64,000 bases of DNA from Tubiluchus corallicola (GCA_030141605.1 JAQGDQ010000364.1:57501-121500); one strand, 5' to 3'. Positions 10,701-25,909 are shown, numbered from the stretch's first letter. The notes: generated from the letters alone by a model not told the origin. Translations and numbers: made by a program.

Positions 10701-13700
10701 GCCACGTTTTGCTTCTTTGAGCGAGAACGACATACGTGGTGCAAAAAGCGTCATTGATTACGATCTTTGTTGACCCTATGGCTGCAAATTTAATACCGCT
10801 AATAACGAGGTGATAAAAAAATCAAATGAAACAAGTTTTACTGTGAGTTTATAATAAATTAAATTGAATATTCGTAATAAGAGTAGGATTTTAAATTGTA
10901 AATGTTTATATCATAGTGAGGGTTTAGTTTGACTTTAATTGTTCAAGGCGGTTGTATATCTAGATCAGGGGTGCGCAAATTATCTGACTAGCCGGGCCAC
11001 ATTAAACTTTCCCGCAATTCCTGCGGGCCACAGGCAGTTTGATCAAGGAGCCAAGTACAGAAAGGCCTAATAACGATTTTTTGCATCCGACCTGCGCACA
11101 TCATTACTACTACACTCAAGAAACCATTTTAGAAGTTATTAAAACTTATATTGCAAACCATATATTTCTACTTTCAGGACAGATAGTAGTAATTTCATTA
11201 CAATGCATATTAGTAATGTGTATCACACAGTCTGTGTAGTACAGTGACATTAAGCTACAACCGTCTTGTAAGGGTTAATGGCATCCGATCTAGTAGAAAA
11301 AACTAACCGCACTATCTTTAGGATCGTGGCACGGACTCCAGCTGGATACACTCAATTAATCGCCCGGGCCGCACTTTCGTTAGGTTGACAAATCTCTTCG
11401 GGGGCCGCACAAAATCTCTCGGCGGGCCGCAAGTGGCCCGCGGGCCGCAATTTGCACACCCCTGATCTAGATACTGAGCAAACAAAAACGCTCACATTTT
11501 CACTCGAAGTGTTTGATAGAAAGCAGTTGGTAATGCATCACTGTTCACTTGTTTTTTCAGTACAGAGAATGCGATCTAGTGATTGTTCATCTACAGACGA
11601 TCATTCGCATCGCTCCTCGTCTGAAGAACCACATACGCCCCGTCCCGCTAGCGGTAAAGTTCGACATCGGAGCGAAAGTCCAACAAGGGCGTCTGTTCCT
11701 GGAAAACTCCCTTTCTTTTGTGGTAATCCTGCTGTTGAAGTCATTCATGGAATTCTTCACATGTACAAAGAAAAGTGAGCTAATTAATTTTAACGATAGT
11801 TAAGTTTTAATGTATAAATAGCACACAAGATGTAATATACAGTTATACCTCTGTTTTCGACCATAATTCGTTGCTAAAAAGTGTTTGAAAACCGATTTGG
11901 TTGAGAACCGAATCATTTATTCCCATAAGAAATATTGTAAAAGCAAATAATCCGTTCTCAAGCACAAAATGAACTGCAAAGTATTACCAAAACGAAATAT
12001 AATAATGCAAAAATGTTTATTGAAACAGTAGATATATTATAATTGATAAGAAAACATAATAGAGTTGTTTAGAAAGAAAAATATAATTATTCCTGCATGA
12101 ATAAACCTTACGTGTTGGTAGCAGTGTGATGGCATAGGTAGGCAAGATCAGAAACATGTGTGTGACTACTCTCGGGCGCGGTCGGTTACGCTCGGCTCTA
12201 CTCGGCTAGCCTCGCATGCGTTCATCACGTGTTTGGCGGTTGGTCGAGTACCGAAATTCTGGTCGAGAGCGGAGACAATTTCAACTCGAATTTTCTTATC
12301 GAAAACCGATTTGTACGAGTACGGCGACTTTTGAAAACGGAGGTATGACTGTATCTCTGTATACATATATTATATTTCACGCTGTTTTTGTGCCCAGTTT
12401 GTTGACAGTTTAATGAGATGCTAAACATATTTAGTAAAACGCTAATTAAAGTAATTAAAGCACAAGAAGACCCTTTCATTACATAAAACTAAAAAAATTC
12501 GTATTGAAATTGTTTTATCCTTTACATTGTGTTTTATTGCATACAGAACTTGCATTAGCAACTAACACTGTATAAAACTTGTATATTTAAACTGCCGTGA
12601 TGACCGTTCAGCACAGCCATTTTAACGGCCAGTCATTGGCGACAAGTAGTTTACATACATAAAGTTTGAAAAGATAATCAAAGCATGTGCGACACACACT
12701 TTATTAACTAAGCAAAGGAATACATTACTTTATCTTGTCAGTAAGATTAAAAATACATTTTTTTGGTGAATCAGTGGTGCACGCCGGGAAGGGAGTCAGT
12801 TATATTTACCCGTTGGTGCGAACATTTTAAATTACTAACAATTTTCTTTTCTATTAATGTAAGTAGTATAACAAGTAAGCATAATGAGTAATATAATTTT
12901 GCGTGGAAAGTTTTTTGGGACATACTTTTAAATTGCCTTTTCTTTAAGTCTATTACTAATGTTATGGGCACTGTGTATCTAGTGAATTTATATTGTTGAA
13001 AATGCTGGTCTAGAAAATAATGTTGAAAGTGCTGGTCTAGTAAATAATGTTGAAAGTGCTGGTCTAGTAAATCATGTTGAAAGTGCTGGTCTAGAGAATA
13101 ATGTTGAAAGTGCTGATCTAGAGAATAATGTTGAAATTGCTGGTCTAGTGAATAATGTTGAAAATGCTGGTCTAGAGAATAATGTTGAAAGTGCTGATCT
13201 AGAGAATAATGTTGAAAATGCTGGTCTAGTGAATAATGTTGAAAATGCTGGTCTAGAGAATAATGTTGAAAGTGCTGGTCTAGAGAATAATGTTGAATGT
13301 GCTGGTCTAGAGAATAATGTTGAAAATGCTGGTCTAGTGGATAATGTTGAAAATGCTGGTCTAGAGAATAATGTTGAAAGTGCTGGTCTAGTGAATAATG
13401 TTGAAAATTCTGGTCTAGAGAATAATGTTGAAAGTGCTGGTCTAGAGAATAATGTTGAAAATGCTGGTCTAGAGAATAATGTTGAAAGTGCTGGTCCAGA
13501 GAATAATGTTGAAAGTGCTGGTCTAGAGAATAATGTTGAAAGTGCTGGTCTAGAGAATAATGTTGAAAGTGCTGGTCTAGAGAATAATGTTGAAAGTGCT
13601 GGTCTAGAGAATAATGTTGAAAGTGCTGGTCTAGTGAATAATGTTGAAAATGCTGGTCTAGAGAATAATGTTGAAAGTGCTGGTCTAGAGAATAATGTCG

Positions 13701-16700
13701 AAAGTGCTGGTCTAGAGAATAATGTTGAAAATGTTGGTCTAGAGAATAATGTTGAAAGTGCTGGTCCAGAGAATAATGTTGAAAGTGCTGGTCCAGAGAA
13801 TAATGTTGAAAGTCCTGGTCTAGGGAATAGAGAGGGCGCAAAATTCTGCTGGAGTTCAATGACAGTTAATTATTAATTACTAATCCGACATTAACAAAAG
13901 TTTTCAAACTACAACAAAATTGCCTAGTCAATGATCATCGTTGCTCACTTAATTGCCACATACAGCCTAGAGAAAAAGCTAATGTTGTTACCTTACGGTG
14001 TGTGAGGGTGTTACCTTACGGTGTGTGAGGGTGTCATGTGGCTTAGCAGATTGATAATTTTGGGAGAAACAGTGACGTTTCTCTAAATGCAGATTGTATT
14101 ATTGTGAAAAATTGTAGTGTTGTGTATCTTTCATAATCTTTGCATGTCTTAATGCTGGAACTGAATGTTTGATGAACTGTCGCGTTATGAAATAACTTGT
14201 GCGTAGAACAGTGTTATTTTGGTGCAGCACCGCAAACTAATCTCAGGGTGATTCATTTATGTTTATCACATCACATTGAAAAGGAAAGTCCAGCTTAGTG
14301 ATGCAAAAAATGCTCACAGCTTCACCCATGCTCACAGCTAAACAAAAGATTAAAACATTAAAGGGGTAGGGCACCAGAAGTTTTTTGCCCCCGGGCACCA
14401 CAAGCTCTTACTATGCCACTGCAGTTCTACGTATCAGTAACGTGTAGAGAAATCCATCAGACAGGTTATCATCCGTGTTTATCAATCTGCATCGTACTAG
14501 TTTTTGTATTTAATCTTTTACCAAAATAAAAGATGATTTTCATCGGTATTTTCCACGAATGTTTTAGCCAAACGACGTCAGTAAAAGATGAAGTTTTACG
14601 AAGTGAAATGATTTGCATGCTCGGAGTACCTGCCTCCATGTCGGCGCACGATATCTTGCAATTTACTGCACCAGTGAGGTAAACCATTAGCGCATTAGCG
14701 CCATCTATTACTGGATAAAATTGCTCAGAACAGTTAGCCTTGCTTTAGGTGCATCTGTTATTGAAGAAAACGTAACAATGTTTGCATTCAGAACAGCCAC
14801 AAAAAACTTTGTTTCTGTCTTACCTCGTGGGCTCAAAAAATGTTTGTAGGGAGGGAGGAAAAATTTTTTGAAAGCTTTGCGAACGTTTAAAGATGAATCG
14901 TGGAATGTTTAAAAATCATTTGAAATCAAAGTTTGTTTATTTCCGACTGGTTAGCAATAATGTTCTAATTTTCTCGTGGTTTGTTTTTTTAGTTTTTTTT
15001 TTTGTTTTACATTAGTAAATTATCGATTTTTATGTGAATGACAATCTTGTGAAAAATGCCAAGAGTTGCAGAGAAACATGGCTGTGCCCTCCCCAAAAGA
15101 ACAATGTCATAATAATTATTGTTATTTATGACTTAAATTAAAAAACATGCTTTTATGTGACTGCACAAGATAAGTGTATGATTAAAGGAAAGAACAAGTC
15201 ACTCGGCATGGTGAGTTTATTTTACTGTTATCACTTAAACTTAGGAAAACATAACAAAGAACTGTCTTTGAATCATAAAATAATTTTATACTACCTCTGT
15301 ATAGAAATTTTCTGGTTTGGTGATAGCCACCATTCGCTTGAAAATTGTAATGACATAACTGGTGGATTTTGTGGCTTTTTGTAAGAGCATTGTGGCTTCC
15401 CTTGAAGCAAACACTTTTTAAACTAATTCAGACTTCTGCAGGTTACCTATTGTTCATGGAAGAATTGCGCAAAATTAACTAAATTATTGTAAAAACTTAT
15501 TATAATTTTGACAGTGCTTGCTTTTTTTACATGTGATGAATGAGGTCATTGGTGGAAGAATTAGCGTTCAAAATGGGAGCTCCTAAGCACGATATTAAAT
15601 GATCATGACATTAAAGTGATTTTACTAATTACACGAGGCACCGCACCCTCATTAGTAAATACTTCTGGGAAGTTGGACTTATTTCAATGCTTGCAACAAA
15701 TGTTAGAAGTATTTACTAATAAAGGCTTGACTTTTCCTTTAAATGCCGGATTTTATCAAATATTTATCAGTTTGAGTATGTTTACCTTCTGTCGTTTTTT
15801 GTTTATTTTCAGACCTAATATTGAATACATACGTATAATCCGTAATTCCACGCCTAACCAGTACATGGTTCTCATCAAGTTTAAGGATCAAACCCAGGCT
15901 GACGAGTTCTACAAGGCTTTCAATGGCATACCACTGAATTCACTCGAACCTGATCTGTGCCATCTCATTTATGTGGCCAAAGTAGAAGTTCAGGGCTCAG
16001 CAGAGGTGTGTATGACTCTAGGTGTGGTAATTCATGCTATTGGACAGAAGAAAAGTATTTAAAGGAAAACTGGATGATTGTGTAAACAAGATTTTTTGTA
16101 TTGTATATATTTTGCCACTAATAAGTAGGAATGAATGAATATATTATCAGTAAGATCATTCATATGCTTTTGGTGAATCAGTGGTGCACACTGGGATGGC
16201 GATGCTTCTATCAGGTGGCACAAATATTTTAAATTTTTGAGTATTTTGTTTTTCCGTTATGCAAGTCTATCAAACTGGAAAGAGTAATGTTAAAGCAAAG
16301 CCGGATGATTGTGTAAACACGAGTTCAGAATAAAGAATGCTCTAAAATATTGAAAACTACAGCAGCTTATTTTAAATCAAAGCTTAGATTAAATAATAAT
16401 TACCTCGGATACTCAAATTTCGTTAAACTTTCAAAGCTACGCACGGCTTAGTGAATCTACTAAGATTGGCAGCGGCACCTTTTTGTCACATTCGCTTGGC
16501 CAACAGATAGAAGGCGGTACCGTGATAACTATAATCATGAACTGCAGTGTTAGTTTCTGACGTCATATGATATAGAGCCCATTTTTCGTGAAATCATGCG
16601 TTTAAACAGTACTGTAACACTTATGCAATTGTAATTGATGCACAAGGAAGATGCCTGCCATTGCACAAACTGTGGTTAGTTTCTGACGTAAGCAATAGCT

Positions 16701-19700
16701 GTGTTCGGTTGCCGTTAATTAACTTTCTAGGTTAATTATTCAAATATAAGGAACAATCGTTGACTTTTATAGGCAAGAAAATGTATATTTTGGACAGTAA
16801 ATTAAAATGAGATTGAGTCTAAGCAATCGTCCGGTCTTCCTTTAATTACTCTAAATATTTGTTGTATTTTCATTATACTTTTTTAACTCTTGCCTAGTGC
16901 CTAGGTATTCTAGTTAAAATTGTTAAATGTTCCTCTTTACTGTTTAAATTTCCATTGGTTTCTACAGTCTTTAGGAATGCATAATCTCTGTACCTGTTGT
17001 CACACCTGATTTCATCTGTAGTTTTGGTCACTTGGTTTTCTGCTTTTCAACATGACACTACTTCACTGTTTATGTAGACATTTCAGAATAAAATCTTAAA
17101 AACTAAATTCCAATTTTTTTTTGGGTTTCTTGAAACCAGCTATCGTTACATAACATAATGTTTTCTACATAACTCAGCTGAAATTATATATCATAATTAT
17201 CGATTTTTTTCCATCCAGACACATTGGCACCATTGATCCGAAAAGAAATGTTGAAATTTTCAATTGATTACTCAAGTTAATTATATTAAACGAGAAAACA
17301 TTTTGTTGATATGGCTGGTTAGCTGTTCCTCAAGGCTCATTATACTAACTGTATATAAGAGGCGCTCGAGCGAGTAATGTTGTGCTGTCTCTCACGAAGA
17401 GCCACAAGTATAATTTGTTTACCAAACTTTTGTTGTCTCGTAGAAATGATAAATGTGATGAGGCACACGAGAGAGTAATGTTGTACCGTCTCTCAGAAAG
17501 AACCACAAGTACATTTTGTTTACCAAACTTTTGTTGTCTCGTGGAAATGACAAATGTGATGTAACAGGATTTATCGACTAATTCTAGTTTTTGTTGCTTT
17601 AAGTGAGTTTACTGGATTATGTTTCAGATTCTGGGTTGTTCTGACGCTGGTTTGACAGAGTTACCGACATGTCCGGTGTGCCTGGAGCGTATGGTGAGAT
17701 TTCTTACTATCGTAACTGCATGACATATTTTGTGCAATATTTGCTCAGTTGATTTTAGCTCTAACGATCATTCAATTCAATCGTTTTATTTCGCATAAAA
17801 AACAAATACTTATGCATCATTATAACTCAAATTTTCGTTAATACAACAAAATTAAGATACAATTCTTGAATTTATGTTTAAACTGATTGGGCCAGAAAAG
17901 GACCTGTAAATGCAGATATTGAGAACTTATTTATCATTTTTATTGTACATTTTTGCATAAGCAAAAGGAGGACATGGGTTATATAATTAACATACGACAG
18001 ACGTGAATAATTGTGTCAGCGTTGCAGTGATACGTTTTGTCGTGCAGTGTAGTGTGAACACGGCTTTACTATTCTAAAAAACTCAAATATATTGATTTAC
18101 ACTGACTATTTCTAAACAATGAAATCTGAATGAAAAATTATTGATTTTTTAAAATGAAGATGTTTTGATTAGTGTCCCATTTCAATACTTTCGTGAAAAT
18201 CGTTGATTTTATGCTAAATTCATTTTAAATTGTGTCAGCTTTCATAGGCTCTGCCATTCTTCATAGTGTGCGATTCTTATCACTAAAATATTTAACTTTT
18301 GATTATTGATTTGGAATCTAGACAAATACATTTTCTGCACACAGATAGTTTTATAATTTCCAATTTGTAGTTGTGAAGTTGGAAGTCTCTTTAATGCAAG
18401 ATCATGTTTTGGTTATCAAAATCTGCTTGTGCCTGGTGCAAAGTTATGTCATTTGTAACAGTACTTACTAAGTATTTGCTCGAACTTACTAAGAAGACAT
18501 GTATGCTGGCCAAGACTAGCATTAGTTTGTTCTTTGAAATGCATCTATGTCTGATTTGGGATATGCTTTGAATAGAAAAACTACAGGGACGTCTAGAAAT
18601 AAAATGACCAAAGAAAATACTAAACCAGGAGATTTGTTTATTAAAGTCAAGGCAGAGAAATAGACAATTAAAATCAAAAGGAGAAGATTAAGGTGGATAG
18701 GACATGTTATGCGAGTACTAGATGGATAGGACATGTTATACGACTACTATATGGATAGGACATGTTATACGACTACTATATGGATAGGACATGTTATGCG
18801 ACTACTAGATGACAGCCCATTAAAATTAGCTTTCAAAGAAGCACTGCAGAAAGAAAAGAAGCCGTAAAGAGGACAGCTGCTGACTTACATCAATTTCATC
18901 CAAAAAGATCTTATCAACACACCATTAGATATCAAAAATACAGAGACATGGGAGGTTGAGGGTGACAGGGTAGCATGGAGTTAATAGGAAGTTGTGGGTG
19001 ACAATGACAGGGCAGCATGGAGTTAATGGGAGGTTGCGTGTGACAGGGCAGCATGGAGTTAATCAGAGGTAGTGGGAGACAATGACAGGGTAGCATGGAG
19101 TTAATGAGAGGTTGCGGGTGACAGGGCAGCATGGAGTTAATCAGAGGTAGTGGGTGACAATGACAGGGTAGCATGGAGTTAATGGGAGGTTGCGGGTGAC
19201 AGGGCAGCATGGAGTTAATCAGAGGTAGTGGGTGACAATGACAGGGTAGCATGGAGTTAATGGGAGGTTGCGGGTAACAGGGCAGCATGGAGTTAATCAG
19301 AGGTAGTGGGTGACAATGACAGGGTAGCATGGAGTTAATGGGAGGTTGCGGGTGACAGGGCAGCATGGAGTTAATCAGAGGTAGTGGGTGACAATGACAG
19401 GGTAGCGTGGAGTTAATGGGAGGTTGCAGGTGACAGGGCAGCATGGAGTTAATCGGAGGTAGTGGGTGACAATGACAGGGTAGCATGGAGTTAATAGGCG
19501 GTTGCGGGTGACAGGGCAGCATGGACTAACTGAGGGTCATGTCAGAGGACGCATGACTCTAAAGAAGATGATGATGAGCTAGAATCGAATGTTTTTTGTT
19601 TTATACAAATAGAATTTTACAGTTCATGCATTTATTGCTTTATTTTAGGATGAATCTGTGAACGGAATTCATGTATTTATTGCTTTGTTTTAGGACGAAT

Positions 19701-20134
19701 CTGTGAACGGAATTCTAACTATTCTGTGTAATCATTCGTTTCACGATGGCTGTCTGTTCAAGTGGTCCGATTCAACGTAAGTGTTTTGCATTTTCATTGT
19801 TTTGTAACTGATCATTTATACAGTGGATTACGAAATTTAATAGTTTATTTAATAGCAGAAATGGTGTTGTTGGCAAGATCAGAAACCTTTTGTTAAGTGC
19901 AATGAAACGAAAGCAAGTGTTACTGACATCTTCACAAGTCAGAGCACACATTCCTTCCAAGTTTAGAGTTGTCTGTCTGAGTAAAATTCTTTCCACGTTT
20001 TCCCCTTAGATTTGATAATAATAATAATAATACGTAATAATAATAATAATCATAATAATAATAATTTCAGTAATAATTCTTTGAAAGCTAATTTTAATGG
20101 GCTGTCGTCTGGTAGTCATATAGTATGTCCTATG

Positions 20135-20165
<31 letters not shown>

Positions 20166-20175
20166 TGATGATAAT

Positions 20176-20218
<43 letters not shown>

Positions 20219-23200
20219 GTAATGATGATGATAATAATCTTTATTTAAAGTCAGCCTTTAGATAAACAATTAACATAAGCTCTGTGAAGTTTTGCCAGCT
20301 GGAGCTAACAAATGACAATTACATAAGAGAGTCTATTCTTGCCCCACTTTTGCCCTAAATTTGCATGGACAAGGCAGGGCAGCAGCATGTACCATTTTTA
20401 AAGTCTTTGGCATGGCTTGACCGCAGTATCGAACTCATGACCTCACAGACGGAAAGTGGATGCATTACCACTAGGTTATACCGACTGGTTTGAAATTCCT
20501 TCTTTAGAAACCGTGCTTCCGAATTGATAAGAACTAGAACCATTTGCTGTTAGGGATAATATTTTGCAATGTATTATTGGGATCATACCTCCATGCCGTA
20601 GTTTTGTTGTAGCTTAAAGGAAGACCGGATGATTGTTTAGACTCAATCTCATTTTAATTTGCTGTCCAAAATATACATTTTCTTGCCTATAAAAGTTAAC
20701 AATTGTTTCTTATATTTGAATAATTAGCTTAGAAAGTTAATTAACGGCTACTGAAGACAGCTATTGCTTACATCAGAAACTAACCACAGTTTGTGCAATG
20801 GCAGGCGTCTTCCCTTGCGCGTCAAGCACATTTGCATAAGTATTACAGTACTGCTTAAATGCATAATGTCACGAAAAATGGGCTTTACATCATATGACGT
20901 CAAAAACTAATGCTACAGCTCATGGTCATGGTTATCACGGTACCGCCTTCTATTTGTTGGCCAAGCGAATGCGACAAAAAGGTGCTGCTGCCAATCTTAG
21001 CAGATTCACTGAGCTGCATGTAACTTTGAAAGTTTAACGAAATTTGAGTACTCGAGGTAATTATTATTTAATCTAAGCTGTGATTTAAAAAAGCTATTGT
21101 AGTTTTTAATATTTTAGAGCATTCTTTATTCTGAACTCATGTTTACACAATCATCCGGTTTTCCATTAATCTTTTATGAATGTGTAAGCTCTTGTGTTGC
21201 TTCACTTGACTTATTGCAATGTAATTACCTTAGCAAACTATGGAATGTTACATAGTGCTGCACAATTAAATGTACATAATTAATCAGGAAACATTGTTTT
21301 TACAGGTGTCCTGTGTGCAGGTACACTCAAACACCTGAACAGGTTGCCGATAATAGCTGCTTTCTCTGTGGTCACAAAGAGGTAAAAGTTCTGAAATACC
21401 TAATTATTACTTTTTGTTTAAAGTGTTAAAGAAAACAGTTCTCTGGTATTGAACCCACTGTAAGTCAGTGATGTAAAAATTTCTAAAGTGTAACAGCATA
21501 TACTAATTTAAGATCGTACACGCTTGTAATAGCATATGTGGTAGCGCATAATTTAATTTTGTTGTTTTTAGGATCTGTGGATATGTTTAATATGCGGCCA
21601 TGTTGGGTGTGGACGTTATGCGCAAGCGCATGCATTCAGGTATGAGTGAAATGGTCCTTTTTTCACGTGTTGTTGTTAAAATACAAATGCAAGCAAGATA
21701 TTTATTTGTGTGTATCTGAATCATTTGAGCATATCTTAATTATCCTGCCGAGTTTAAATATGCAGAACATGTTGTTAAAAATAACACTGCCTTTGTGAGC
21801 AACTTAAGTAAACTGTAAAGCTATCAGAGGTAGTGCCATTGATCAGAAGTTTGCCCAACATAGAGGGTTCTGCAAGTGTTTTTGCGATTGCGATACTCTA
21901 CTCTCTCCACCTATCAGAGGCGGGCACCTTTATAGGGTGCAAAGTCTATTTTTCTATAACGCTGATCTTTTAGTTGTCTTTTCCAAGTTTAATGTCTCTA
22001 TTTGTCTTTATCGTGTGTTCCATGCATTCGTTCACTAGATTTTTAATTTCTAGCAATCCTTCTTTTTCACTGTTCAATAATATATCTGAGTTCAAATTTT
22101 TTTCCATTCTCCATATCTGCCACATTTAAGCAAATGTTCAGTAGTATCATCATCTTCCCCACACATTGGGCATAATAATTGATCCTTAAACTCATTCTTG
22201 TAGTTTCCTTTAACTTTAATCATATTCAGTCTTATTTTCAATATATCTTTAACCTCTTCTGGCTTGCATGGGTCTATGTAATTTTGTCGTTTCCACTCAG
22301 TATGCCTTAAAAATCTTAATTTAGTGCTGCTCCTGCATTTTTCTGCACATTCATTCTTTATAAAACATTCAATCTTGTTCTTTATTTCTTTCTTCCATTC
22401 AGACTTTTTCATGACCTTATCCCTTTCTTTATTAGCATCTATGGTATATTTTTTACAGCCTCAACTACTTCATTATACCATGACCTTTCATGTTGTGACA
22501 AGTGATTATCCACAACAGTTGTAGCCCCTCTTAGGTTGGGACAATTTTTTTCCACTGTAAATTTAAGTGTATGTAAATGTATGCTAAGAGTGATAGTGTT
22601 AAACTGTCTATCGTGTGTGTCTCTTGGTCACCAGATTTACATGTACATGCAGCGCTTTCATTAATTTTCGAGTAATTACCATATTTGTTACAAATGCATG
22701 TTGTGCTTGCTGTATTCTGCATTATCGTTTCAGTAACTTTTTCTGGCATGATTTCTTGAAAAACTGTTCTCACTAGAGGCAGTGTTTACTCCATATTTGA
22801 TAATTTTTGAAGATTTGTAGTTTCTATTCCTCGCACAATGAATTTTCGTGCATATTTGTATGTGAAATGCATTTGCTTACCTTGGACAAATTAAAAATCG
22901 ACTTTTGGCGGAAAAATTGAAACTTTTTTCGGTAACTGCAGTGTTTGAACTGCTGTAACAAGGTACAGTATAACTTGTGCGAAATCGGCTAATGCAGAAA
23001 ATTTCATCTGTCCAGACACAACACTCTGATAAAGTTTGGCCCTAGGTCTACTCTCTTTTTAAAAAGAAATCCCTGTTAAAAGATGAAACGACTTTAATTT
23101 CACCTTGGCTGATCGGTGGGTTTTCCTGGAACTCTGTACAGCAGATGATTCTCTTGGGCTGTAGCAAGCAGCCGATCAGTAAATTAGTGTGTACGATCAC

Positions 23201-25830
23201 GCAAGTGTACGCCAGATTAAGCAGCTCGAAGTGTTTGAAAAGGGCGTGTTCTTCTTAATTTTATCCAATTAAATCACTTATAAATCCTCAAACAAATAAT
23301 TTGATTGGATAGCCGAGTTTCTCCTGAATAGAACAGTACCTAATTTGTAATCATTTAGTTGTGTCTGTGTTCGTACATGTACTTAGCAGAAAAGTCTTAT
23401 AAGAACTATTTTGAATGGTGCGGTCCCGAAGGAGTTAAATCACCTATATTGTTACTGCCTGTCTTCATGTCCGTAAAACCCATAAACAGTTAGACCCAAT
23501 TTACCGTGATTCAGTTACAGCATCAAAGCAGCAAAATGCAACGTATGGCGAACTGTTCTGTGCTGCTAACCTTCTTGCTTGTAGGTTTGCTTCTAGACTA
23601 ACTTACAGCGTGTTGATAAAGTTGTAAGTTGCATTTGTAGGAAGCAGGGGTTAAACAAGCGTAAATTTTTTTCGCTCATCAAAAGAATACCTATTTAGAG
23701 ATTACAGGCATTGTTTTTTTTTTACATTAGAAAAAACGTAGTACGAGTTAGCAAAAATGTGCATAGTGCATAGTACGAAAGACGCTTAGTACTAAAAAGT
23801 GTTTTGGTTCCTTGCAAATGGTGTCACAGAGATTTGTGTTCATGTTTGTATGCATCGTGTTCATGTTGGTGTGCATTGTGTTCATGTTTGTCTGCATTTT
23901 GTTCATGTTTGTGTGCATTATGTTCATGTTTGTGTGCATTGTGTTCATGTTGTGTGCATTGTGTTCATGTTTTGTGTTTTTTTAGTCATTTTGAAGAGAC
24001 GCAGCACACGTTTGCCATGCAGCTCGGCGGGAATCGCGTTTGGGATTATGTTGGTGATAATTACGTTCATCGGCTAATGCAGAGTAAGGGAGATGGAAAG
24101 ATCGTCCAGTTTGATGGCTACACGGAGGGTGTAAGTGATATGGCCATGGATCAGATTGCTTTCTGTTTTAGTTGATCAAATGAGTATTTAAAACTGCATA
24201 GGTGTGCTTGCATAGCAATATCGTCCATTAGTAGGCAATTAAGCTTTTCTAGTTTTTCACATATTCTGAATCTCCATTTCATGGGGATCATTTTGATACC
24301 AAGTTCATTGCTCTGTGTTATTTCTAAGCTGAAATAATCCACATTGAAGTTGAGGTGCACGTCACACATTGTAGCCTACTAAAGTTAGCTATTGTTTTTG
24401 TCACGTCTACAAACCACTTAGCAACCGTACTAAAGTGTGGTTGCTATGGATTTTTCAAGAGCAAAATGAAGTTACATTTAAATCCAGTAGATGGCCCTTC
24501 CTGACGAAGATCTGGTCTTGTCAACAGAAAAAACCCGAAGCAAAATAGCTGCTTCCACAAGCTACTATTGGAGTTTGCAAAATAAGAGTTTTTTACAATT
24601 TCGATTCTAGTTTCTAGCTAGAAAAGTGCGTGAGGAGTTATAGAATTAAATTTTTTGTGTTTTTGAACACTTTCCTGATAATTTGATACTAGAATATAAA
24701 AGTCCAATATATTTAGCATTGGTTTAAACAAAATACGAAAAATTGACGATTGACCGATTTTTTGGGTCATTCTACTTTGAAGTATCATAACGTAGTTTTA
24801 ACTATACCGACTTATGGACGGTTTTGGTTTGCAAACACAGATATATGTGTACATGCATGTATACAGAATATATAGAAAATGCGTATATTTTTAATTAAAT
24901 AATGACATGACTGGCAGAATTTTCATAAACCATTGCGATTTATTTCATTATTATTACCCTTGTGGGTACTGAGTTGAAAAAATAAAGGAGGCACTGAAAA
25001 ATTGTATACCAGTCGGGATTTGAACTCGAGACCTGGATTAAATGTAAGCAGTTTAAAATTGTTGCGTAATGATCTACGATTAACTTTTACCTTAACACAG
25101 TTAATCACAAAGATTTTGGCAAGCTAGAATAATGGAATTTCTGAGTGAACTGCAGAAGCTTTATTACCTCGAGTTCAAATCCCAACTTATTCGCAATTTT
25201 TCAGCACCTCTCTTTTTTCTTCAACTCATTACCTGCAAGAATTGTGGTTTATTTCGCAACAATTCAGTAATAATGTCATAAATGATTTGTTGTTAACTGC
25301 GAACTAATTTGAAAATGTATGTTTTTTACACACTTCGGTACAGTTCAATACAAAATCCAGCAAACAACGAGACGTGTGTGATGCAACTGGAGCCTGGCTC
25401 ATTATTGAAAATATCCTTCAGAATGAGTCACTGAACCAGCAAGAGTGTCTTAGATCTGTGTACAGCATCTTATTACCGATCAGTAGAATTAATTGGGCGG
25501 TCTTACTATTTTAGGAAGCTGATGCATATTGCAAAAGTGGGAGTTTGTTAGTCATAAAATGTAACTGCTTTGTCGAGGTGCCTCTTTTCTTTGGTTTTCT
25601 TATATCTACACATCAAATGGTTGGAGAATAACTGCACAGACTTCTTTTACAACACATTTTTGCATCATATCTTCTCTATGCAAAGGTGTAAATGTTTTTA
25701 AACTTTACATTCTCGTTTTAGGACACGACGGATGACAAAATTGATTCAGTCACGCTCGAGGTGAGTTTCTAATAAATGTTACAGGATTATTGATTTTTCT
25801 CGTTCAGTTTTACAGTAGGTGCCACTTTAT

Positions 25831-25909
<79 letters not shown>

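Noticed and set aside
12771-13859. 362-codon minus-strand ORF with YSLDQHFQH repeats
   Set aside because: Longest ORF in the window, but it is a 27-bp array open because 27 is divisible by three; the plus strand is open as well.
18932-19522. 196-codon minus-strand ORF with [12 protein letters not shown] repeats
   Set aside because: Opposite strand of a minisatellite derived from a LINE tail, inside a BRAP intron, with no splice support.
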